DNA of 7,699 nt from contig LJTS01000209.1 in the NCBI GenBank assembly GCA_001304425.1, forward strand, positions 1 through 7,699, read 5' to 3'. How positions within the stretch are numbered: the stretch's first letter is position 1; each line of letters begins with the position of its first letter. Positions 1 to 4,446 of the stretch are shown piece after piece. The notes below the pieces were generated by a model, which ran no database searches, was not told the DNA's origin, and saw only the letters and a program-made list of their open reading frames with translations. This DNA is from Betaproteobacteria bacterium SG8_40. Its GTDB lineage: Bacteria > Pseudomonadota > Gammaproteobacteria > Burkholderiales > Eutrophovitaceae. The position numbers and the translations under genes are program-made.

Positions 1-609
1 CGCGGCAAAGGGGTGGATGCGATGCTGCGATTGATGGACGAGAGCGATCGCGAGCCGTTCGCGCCCCCGTTTCTTCGCGCCGGCAAGCTTGTCATTGCCC
101 AGACGGCGAACATCCTTCATTACCTCGGGCCGCGGCTCGGGCTTGCGCCCAAATCAGAAGCCGGACGGCTTTGGGCGCACCAGTTGCAGCTGACCGTTAC
201 CGACTTTGTCAGTGAGATACACGACACGCATCACCCGATTGCATCCTCGCTGTATTACGACCAGCAGCTACCCGAGGCGCGCGATCGCACGCGGTATTTC
301 CTCGCTGAACGCCTGCCCAAGTATTTGGGCTATTTCGAGCGGGCAATCGAGAAGAATGCCGGCGGCCGCGGCCACGTCATCGGCCGCAAGCTGTCCTACG
401 TCGACCTGTCGATGTTTCAGCTCATGGCCGGATTACGCTACGCGTTTCCAAAGTCGATGTCGCGCCGCAAGCGCTATTACGGCAGGCTGACCGCGCTGCA
501 CGACAGGGTCATGGCTGACGCGAATGTCGCGTCCTACCTTGCGTCGCAACGGCGCATCGGCTTCAACGAAGACGGCGTGTTTCGCCACTATCCAGAACTG
601 GAGCAGTAG
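1..609 (+). CDS. Glutathione S-transferase family protein, 5'-truncated by window edge
   Basis: The reading frame is open from base 1, so the true start lies upstream and 202 C-terminal residues are visible. GSTs are cytosolic enzymes that conjugate glutathione to, or reduce, electrophilic substrates. The fragment begins inside the thioredoxin-like N-terminal domain. Around visible residues 22-43, PPFL supplies the cis-Pro segment and AQTANILHYLG the Gln-Thr pair that normally binds the glutathione gamma-glutamyl group. An all-helical C-terminal domain follows, with the S-x-x-D N-capping box (LSYVDLSMFQ, about residues 129-138), a hallmark of GST folding. The strand carrying the catalytic Ser/Tyr/Cys is off the window, so class and activity cannot be judged. 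Roughly 30 residues appear to be missing compared with usual GST lengths. The TAG stop abuts the GTG start of the next gene in the same frame. Family assignment is firm; substrate is unknown. Confidence 0.88.
   Translation, partial: RGKGVDAMLRLMDESDREPFAPPFLRAGKLVIAQTANILHYLGPRLGLAPKSEAGRLWAHQLQLTVTDFVSEIHDTHHPIASSLYYDQQLPEARDRTRYFLAERLPKYLGYFERAIEKNAGGRGHVIGRKLSYVDLSMFQLMAGLRYAFPKSMSRRKRYYGRLTALHDRVMADANVASYLASQRRIGFNEDGVFRHYPELEQ
600..603 (+). promoter_or_regulatory. Ribosome binding site for the first CHR gene
   Basis: GGAG lies within the last codons of the GST gene, six bases before the GTG at 610. It supports that GTG over later in-frame candidates (for example the GTG at 664), which have no comparable purine-rich site. 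Its position implies translation of the transporter gene from the same mRNA as the GST gene. Confidence 0.55.
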
Positions 610-1227
610 GTGGACGGCAAGCAGGTATTGGCCACCGAAAACACGGGTGACGCAACAACGCCCGTGCCGGAGTCGCCGCTGCAGCTTTTCCTGGTCTTCA
701 CGCTGCTCGCGCTGCAGGGGTTCGGCGGCGTGATTGCCGTTGCGCAACGTGTACTGGTCGAACAGCGGCAGTGGCTTACGCGCGACCAGTTCATCGAGAT
801 TCTCGCACTCGCCCAGGTATTGCCCGGCCCCAATGTGTGCAATGTGGCGCTGATGACGGGGGACAGGTTCTTCGGCTGGCGCGGCGCTTTTGCCGCGCTT
901 GGCGGAATGATGGCCTTGCCGCTGGTGATTGTGCTCGCCGTGGCCGCAGCCTATGCACAATACGCAACCGATGCAGTCGTTGCCGGTGCATTCCGCGGCA
1001 TGGGCGCAGTGGCCGCCGGCCTGATACTCGGCACGGCACTGAAACTGGCCAGCGCGCTGGCTTCGAATCCGATGGGCGCGCGGGTGTGCTGGATTGCCGG
1101 CGCAGGAATGTTTGTCTCGGTCGCGCTGCTCCGGTTGCCGCTGGTGTGGGTGCTGCTCGTGCTGGGTTCGCTCGCATGTGCTTTTGCCTGGACCAGGTTG
1201 CGCGCCGCTGGCGCTGCCAATGACTGA
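610..1227 (+). CDS. Short CHR-family (chromate transporter type) membrane protein, first of a pair
   Basis: This 205-residue protein matches one CHR domain. CHR proteins sit in the inner membrane and are best known for exporting chromate; the long form ChrA is two such domains fused. After a polar N-terminus of about 23 residues come hydrophobic segments near 25-45, 62-80, 95-117, 122-148, 155-172 and 174-194. Diagnostic motifs are QGFGG (36-40) and LAQVLPGPN (67-75), followed by the Gly-rich stretch ending ALPL (102-105). The usual Pro after the GG pair is Val here. The GTG start is chosen for the GGAG six bases upstream; it directly follows the GST stop in the same frame. The 3' end overlaps the next CHR gene by 8 bases, so the two are probably translated together and act as a heteromer, as described for paired short CHR proteins in Bacillus subtilis. 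Chromate as substrate is a family default; another oxyanion or an unknown substrate is possible. Confidence 0.87.
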   Translation: MDGKQVLATENTGDATTPVPESPLQLFLVFTLLALQGFGGVIAVAQRVLVEQRQWLTRDQFIEILALAQVLPGPNVCNVALMTGDRFFGWRGAFAALGGMMALPLVIVLAVAAAYAQYATDAVVAGAFRGMGAVAAGLILGTALKLASALASNPMGARVCWIAGAGMFVSVALLRLPLVWVLLVLGSLACAFAWTRLRAAGAAND

Positions 1228-1756
1228 AGCCATGCCGGCATCTGACTGGTTGATTCTGCTGGGTCACTTCCTGCTGTTGTCGCTGCTGTCGATAGGCGGT
1301 GCGATCACGGTCGCGTCCGACATGCACCGGGTGATGGTAGACCAGATGGGGCTGATTACGGACGCGCAATTCAGCGCGTCGATTGCCATTGCCCAGGCTT
1401 CCCCGGGACCGAACGTGTTGTTCGTAGCGGTGATGGGGTATCAGGCAGCGGGCATTGCCGGCGCGGTCGCGATTCTGACGGCAATCATGCTGCCGTCGAC
1501 CACCCTGGCGCTGCTGGCCGCCCGTTGGGGACAGGCGCGGCGCCACTGGCTGAGCGTGCGTGCCCTCAAAGCGGGAATGGCGCCGCTGGTGGTCGGACTG
1601 TTGATGGCAACGGGCTGGATTCTCGCCACAGCGATAGAGGGCTGGCATCATCTGGTGCTCACGGTCATGGCGGCGTTACTGGTCTGGAAGACACGCGTGC
1701 ACCTGCTGTTGTTGATTGCGGCGGGCGCAGTGATTGGCGCGATCGGCTGGATATAA
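1220..1756 (+). CDS. Short CHR-family (chromate transporter type) membrane protein, second of a pair
   Basis: This 178-residue protein is the partner half of the CHR transporter. The ATG at 1220 is chosen because it lies in the classic overlap with the end of the preceding gene (8 bases shared) and places a short polar leader before the first membrane segment. The frame stays open further upstream to 1094, but that stretch is antiparallel-type shadow of the first CHR gene and not CHR-like. Motifs parallel those of the partner: LLSIGGAIT (22-30, the GG site) and AQASPGPNV (58-66). Hydrophobic segments lie near 10-31, 55-76, 77-100, 119-140, 143-156 and 160-177, with a basic loop around 102-116 (RWGQARRHW). 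The two domains are clearly related but diverged, as expected of N- and C-type halves. It is slightly shorter than a typical CHR domain. The family call is strong; the transported ion is not shown by sequence. Confidence 0.86.
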   Translation: MTEAMPASDWLILLGHFLLLSLLSIGGAITVASDMHRVMVDQMGLITDAQFSASIAIAQASPGPNVLFVAVMGYQAAGIAGAVAILTAIMLPSTTLALLAARWGQARRHWLSVRALKAGMAPLVVGLLMATGWILATAIEGWHHLVLTVMAALLVWKTRVHLLLLIAAGAVIGAIGWI

Positions 1757-1813
1757 AGGTCGAGCCGGAAAAGGCGCCGGGCCGGGCCGGGGTAAACTGC
1801 GGGTATCGTCGTT

Positions 1814-1852
1814 GCGACGCCGGGCTGCGGCCAGTGGTCCGGCGGGAGTCGC
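1814..1852 (+). other. Possible mRNA hairpin in the leader of the aldolase-family gene
   Basis: GCGAC-GCCGG (1814-1823) can pair with CCGGC (1839-1843) and GTCGC (1848-1852), leaving a GGGA bulge (1844-1847). An inner CTG/CAG pairing is also possible. It lies between the CHR pair and the aldolase-family gene. There is no T-run after it, so it is not a classical intrinsic terminator. The surrounding spacer (1757-1902) also holds three tandem copies of CCGGG (1777-1791). In DNA this GC-rich such pairing can occur by chance, hence the low confidence. Confidence 0.25.
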
Positions 1853-1891
1853 GGCGCCACGACCATCAACCAACAGGACATTTACGTATAC

Positions 1892-1897
1892 AGGGGA
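1892..1897 (+). promoter_or_regulatory. Ribosome binding site for the class II aldolase-family gene
   Basis: AGGGGA precedes the ATG at 1903 by five bases. It decides the start: the reading frame is open far upstream (to 1525), but that extension overlaps the second CHR gene and has no family resemblance. Another ATG at 1898 is out of frame. Confidence 0.65.
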
Positions 1898-1902
1898 ATG
1901 CA

Positions 1903-2691
1903 ATGACCGCCAAAACCGTTCTTTCGGCTGTTGATTCGACCAGCTTGCGTGCCCGCATCAGCGACGAGGAGTGGCAGATCCGATGCGATCTCGCCGCGGC
2001 CTATCAACTCGCGGCCCAGTTTCGCTGGACTGACCTGATCTTTACCCACTTCACCGCCCGCGTACCCGGCAGTGAGTACATGTTGATCAATCCTTACGGG
2101 CTGATGTTCGACGAGATTACAGCCTCGAGCCTGGTGAAGATCGACAAGGACTGCAACGTCATCGAGGATGTCACCGGCCTCGGTGTCAATCGCGCCGGCT
2201 TCGTGATCCATGGTTGCGTGCATGCGGCGCGCCCCGAGGTCAATTGTGTGATTCATACGCACACAAGGGCCGGCGTGGCGGTGTCGGCGCAGAAAAGCGG
2301 ATTGCTGCCGATCAGCCAGCATTCGTTGCGAACATACGGCATGCTGACTTACCACGACTACGAAGGCATCGCGCTCGACATGGATGAACGCGACCGGTTG
2401 GCCGGCGACCTGGGTTCGACGTCCAAGGCAATGATTCTGCGCAACCATGGGCTGCTGTCGGTTGGTCAGACCGTCAGCGAAGCGTTCGAGATCATGTATT
2501 ACCTGGACACGGCGTGCCAGATCCAGGTCGATGCCATTGCCGGTGGAAAGGCCGAATTGCAGCTGATCGGTGAGCAGGCTGCGAACAAGGGATATCAACA
2601 ATTCCAGGATGAGGGCGGCGCCGAAATCGACCTGTGCTGGAAAGCGATGTTGCGCATGCTTGATCGCAAAGGCGTTTCGTACCGCGTCTGA
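1903..2691 (+). CDS. Class II aldolase/adducin family protein
   Basis: This 262-residue cytosolic protein has the class II aldolase/adducin fold of L-fuculose-phosphate aldolase and L-ribulose-5-phosphate 4-epimerase, metal enzymes that make or break a C-C bond next to a carbonyl. The zinc ligands are visible: H118 and H120 in VIHTHTRAG, and H182 in RNHGLLSVG. LMFDEITASSLVKID (68-82) matches the conserved segment that carries an acidic residue near the active site; E71 is the candidate. RPEV (110-113) before the first His pair is also typical. Length is normal for the subgroup of about 250-260 residues often found near CoA-transferase and dehydrogenase genes. Phosphate-binding residues of the sugar-phosphate enzymes are not obvious to me, so a non-sugar substrate is possible. 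The downstream SDR gene starts 39 bases later. The fold is near certain; the reaction is open (aldolase, epimerase or decarboxylase-like). Confidence 0.9.
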   Translation: MTAKTVLSAVDSTSLRARISDEEWQIRCDLAAAYQLAAQFRWTDLIFTHFTARVPGSEYMLINPYGLMFDEITASSLVKIDKDCNVIEDVTGLGVNRAGFVIHGCVHAARPEVNCVIHTHTRAGVAVSAQKSGLLPISQHSLRTYGMLTYHDYEGIALDMDERDRLAGDLGSTSKAMILRNHGLLSVGQTVSEAFEIMYYLDTACQIQVDAIAGGKAELQLIGEQAANKGYQQFQDEGGAEIDLCWKAMLRMLDRKGVSYRV

Positions 2692-2730
2692 GCCGTTCGT
2701 TATTTTCTGATTGCATCGAGAGATATCACC

Positions 2731-3462
2731 ATGCCGGAACAGGGCACCGCATTGATTGTCGGGGTAGGCGCCAGCGAAGGGCTTGGTGCTGCGGCGGCGC
2801 GGCGGTTTGCACGCGAAGGTCTTCACGTTGTGGTCGCGGGACGTACCGCGGAAAAAGTCGAACGCGTGGCGCAAGAGATCCGGGCAAGCGGCGGCTCGGC
2901 CGAGGCGGTAGTCGGAGATGCCGCCCGTGAAAGCGATGCCATCCGTTTCGTCGAAACGGCGGAAAGCAAGGGGCCGCTGGCACTGGTGCTGCAGAACTCC
3001 GGCAGTAACCGCCAGGACTCGTTTCTCGATCTCGCGACTGCCGATTTCGAAGCGATCTGGCGCGAGCACTGTCTGGCCGGTTTCCTGACCGGTCGCGAAA
3101 CAGCGCGGCGCATGGTGCCGCGTGGCCGGGGCACGATATTGTTCACCGGTGCATCGGGCTCGCTGCGCGGGAAAGCATATTTCGCCGCCTTCGCTGCCGC
3201 CAAGGCGGGCCTGCGCGCGGTGTCGCAAAGCATGGCGCGTGAGTTCGGCCCCAAGGGCATTCATGTCGCGCACGTCATCATCGACGGCGGCATCTCCGGT
3301 TACCGGCTGAAATCGCGCATGCCCGAGCGCGAGAAACAGAGCGGGCCCGATGGCCTTCTGTCCATTGACGCAATTGCCGAGACCTACTGGCAACTGCATT
3401 TGCAGCATCGCAGTGCGTGGACATTGGAGCAGGACTTGCGGCCCTGGTCCGAGAGTTTCTGA
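2731..3462 (+). CDS. Atypical short-chain dehydrogenase/reductase lacking the catalytic Tyr
   Basis: This 243-residue Rossmann-fold protein belongs to the SDR superfamily, NAD(P)-dependent oxidoreductases. The nucleotide-binding loop is IVGVGASEGLG (9-19), with VG in place of the usual TG. VVAGRTAEKVE (34-44) forms the second strand and helix, and the Arg suggests possible NADP preference. GD (62-63) and LQNSGSN (87-93) occupy the DxxD/N and NNAG positions. In the catalytic segment, TGASGS (139-144) supplies Ser, but the YxxxK motif reads FAAAK (154-158): Lys is kept and Tyr is Phe. This matches the described SDR subgroup c10 (cd05373), noted for an incomplete glycine motif and Phe for Tyr. 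The IDGGISG segment (184-190) replaces the usual PG loop. The ATG at 2731 follows GAGAGA (2718-2723) at a reasonable distance. Whether it catalyses redox chemistry by another residue or has another role is unknown. Confidence 0.88.
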   Translation: MPEQGTALIVGVGASEGLGAAAARRFAREGLHVVVAGRTAEKVERVAQEIRASGGSAEAVVGDAARESDAIRFVETAESKGPLALVLQNSGSNRQDSFLDLATADFEAIWREHCLAGFLTGRETARRMVPRGRGTILFTGASGSLRGKAYFAAFAAAKAGLRAVSQSMAREFGPKGIHVAHVIIDGGISGYRLKSRMPEREKQSGPDGLLSIDAIAETYWQLHLQHRSAWTLEQDLRPWSESF

Positions 3463-3466
3463 ACGC

Positions 3467-3478
3467 GCGGCCGGCCGC
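3467..3478. repeat. 12-bp perfect palindrome between the SDR and crotonase genes
   Basis: GCGGCCGGCCGC reads the same on both strands and begins five bases after the SDR stop codon. It has no T-run after it. It could form a small stem only with a loop cut from its own bases, so it is more plausible as a protein-binding site or a chance GC word than as a terminator. Confidence 0.3.
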
Positions 3479-3522
3479 TCGCGGCGGGCGGTGAAAATGG
3501 CGGCGGGTTTTCCCCGTATTCA

Positions 3523-3528
3523 AGAGGA
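3523..3528 (+). promoter_or_regulatory. Ribosome binding site for the crotonase-family gene
   Basis: AGAGGA lies four bases before the ATG at 3533 and seven bases before a second, adjacent ATG at 3536. The spacing slightly favours the second codon, so the mature product may begin one residue later than annotated. Confidence 0.6.
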
Positions 3529-3532
3529 CTGA

Positions 3533-4318
3533 ATGATGCCCGAAGAAGTGATTGTCGAAACGCGCGACGGGATACAGACTATACGCTTCAACCGGCCCGC
3601 CAAGAAAAACGCGCTTACCCGCGCCATGTACGATTGCATCATCGATGCGCTGGTTGCGGGCGATGCGTCGGAGCGGGTCAGTGCGCATGTTTTTCTGGGC
3701 AACGGCGGCGTGTTTACCGCGGGCAACGATATCGGCGACTTTGCGCGCCACGATGGCAAGGCGCGTGATCTGGAGCGTGGCGCGCCCGGACTGATCCGGT
3801 TATTGCCGGTTGTCGCAAAGCCGATGATTGCCGCGGTAGATGGCCTCGCCGTCGGCATCGGCACCACCATGCTGTTTCATTGCGATCTGGTATATGCCAG
3901 CCCGGCTGCCAGCCTGCGAACGCCTTTTCTCGACCTCGGCATCGTGCCGGAAGCGGGGTCGAGCTTGCTCGCGCCGTTGCGCATGGGGCCGCAACGTGCG
4001 TTCGAACTGCTGTGTCTGGGCGAGCCTTTCGATGCCGAGCGCGCGCACGAGGCCGGCCTTGTCAATCGAATCGTGCCTGCGGATGAACTCGAAGCGGTCG
4101 CATTGCAGGCGGCCGCACGATTGGCCGCGAAGCCCCCCGGAGCCCTGGCAGCGGCGCGCAGATTGCTACGCGGCGACCCGTCCGCGATACTGGCGCAAAT
4201 CGAAAAGGAAACGGCAGTGTTTGCCGAGCGTCTGTCGTCGGACGAGGCGAAGGAGGCATTCAGCGCGTTTCTGGAAAAGCGAAAGCCGGATTTTTCGCGC
4301 TTTCGGCGCAGCGCCTGA
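3533..4318 (+). CDS. Crotonase-superfamily enoyl-CoA isomerase-like protein
   Basis: This 261-residue protein has the enoyl-CoA hydratase/isomerase fold, which acts on acyl-CoA thioesters. The CoA/oxyanion elements are NRPAKKNALT (20-29), VFTAGNDIGDF (60-70) and VDGLAVGIGTT (102-112). Aligned by eye to rat enoyl-CoA hydratase, its two catalytic Glu positions (144 and 164) are T112 and F132 here, so the hydratase pair is absent. Instead IVPEAGSS (137-144) places E140 where delta3,delta2-enoyl-CoA isomerases carry their single catalytic Glu. The likely reaction is therefore shifting a C=C bond in an enoyl-CoA, not hydration. AHEAGLVNRIVP (171-182) and the C-terminal helices are typical, and the length is normal. 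Two adjacent ATGs (3533, 3536) are possible starts. It follows the SDR gene by 70 bases and is the last gene of the + strand group. Databases would probably label it enoyl-CoA hydratase/isomerase. Confidence 0.9.
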   Translation: MMPEEVIVETRDGIQTIRFNRPAKKNALTRAMYDCIIDALVAGDASERVSAHVFLGNGGVFTAGNDIGDFARHDGKARDLERGAPGLIRLLPVVAKPMIAAVDGLAVGIGTTMLFHCDLVYASPAASLRTPFLDLGIVPEAGSSLLAPLRMGPQRAFELLCLGEPFDAERAHEAGLVNRIVPADELEAVALQAAARLAAKPPGALAAARRLLRGDPSAILAQIEKETAVFAERLSSDEAKEAFSAFLEKRKPDFSRFRRSA

Positions 4319-4446
4319 CGCATTGCCGGAGGCGTCATTCCCGGCCAGAAAGCCGGATTCACCCGGCATACCGAAACGGCGCCGGCACATCAGGCCGGAT
4401 TGGGAATTCCGCCCGCGACCGCAGCCTCCAATCGAGGCGGGACTCG
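4319..4446. terminator. Convergent spacer with three GC hairpins, possible bidirectional terminator
   Basis: The + strand crotonase gene and the minus-strand CoA-transferase gene end facing each other across this spacer. Three short stems are visible: CCGGC/GCCGG at 4341-4356 (6-base loop), CCGGC/GCCGG at 4382-4398 (7-base loop) and GCCTC/GAGGC at 4424-4438 (5-base loop). The first two share the same stem and the same ATT tail. No strong T-run follows on either strand, so termination by folding alone is uncertain. Confidence 0.35.
4341..4401. repeat. Two copies of a small hairpin unit, CCGGC-N6/7-GCCGGATT
   Basis: The unit occurs at 4341-4359 (loop CAGAAA) and 4382-4401 (loop ACATCAG), spaced about 41 bases apart. 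Both arms and the ATT tail are identical between copies while the loops differ, which is the pattern of a short palindromic intergenic repeat. With only two copies and high GC, chance cannot be excluded. Confidence 0.35.

Noticed and set aside
433..1233. A 266-codon open frame on the minus strand
   Set aside because: It is antisense to the GST and CHR genes, with low-complexity His/Gln/Arg/Cys composition and no family signature.
1777..1791. Three tandem CCGGG units as a regulatory or slippage-prone repeat
   Set aside because: The run is only 15 bases of GC-rich sequence and is plausible by chance in this composition.
1887..1892. TATACA as a -10 promoter box for the aldolase-family gene
   Set aside because: It lies only about ten bases before the start codon, overlaps the ribosome binding site and has no matching -35 element.
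1525..1902. An upstream extension of the aldolase-family reading frame
   Set aside because: The extension overlaps the second CHR gene, shows no resemblance to the family, and the ATG at 1903 has a strong ribosome binding site and gives the normal family length.
1882..3408. A 508-codon open frame on the minus strand
   Set aside because: It runs antisense to the aldolase-family and SDR genes, which have clear family motifs. Its translation is rich in His, Arg, Gln and Ala without domain features, and long antisense frames are expected in GC-rich genes.
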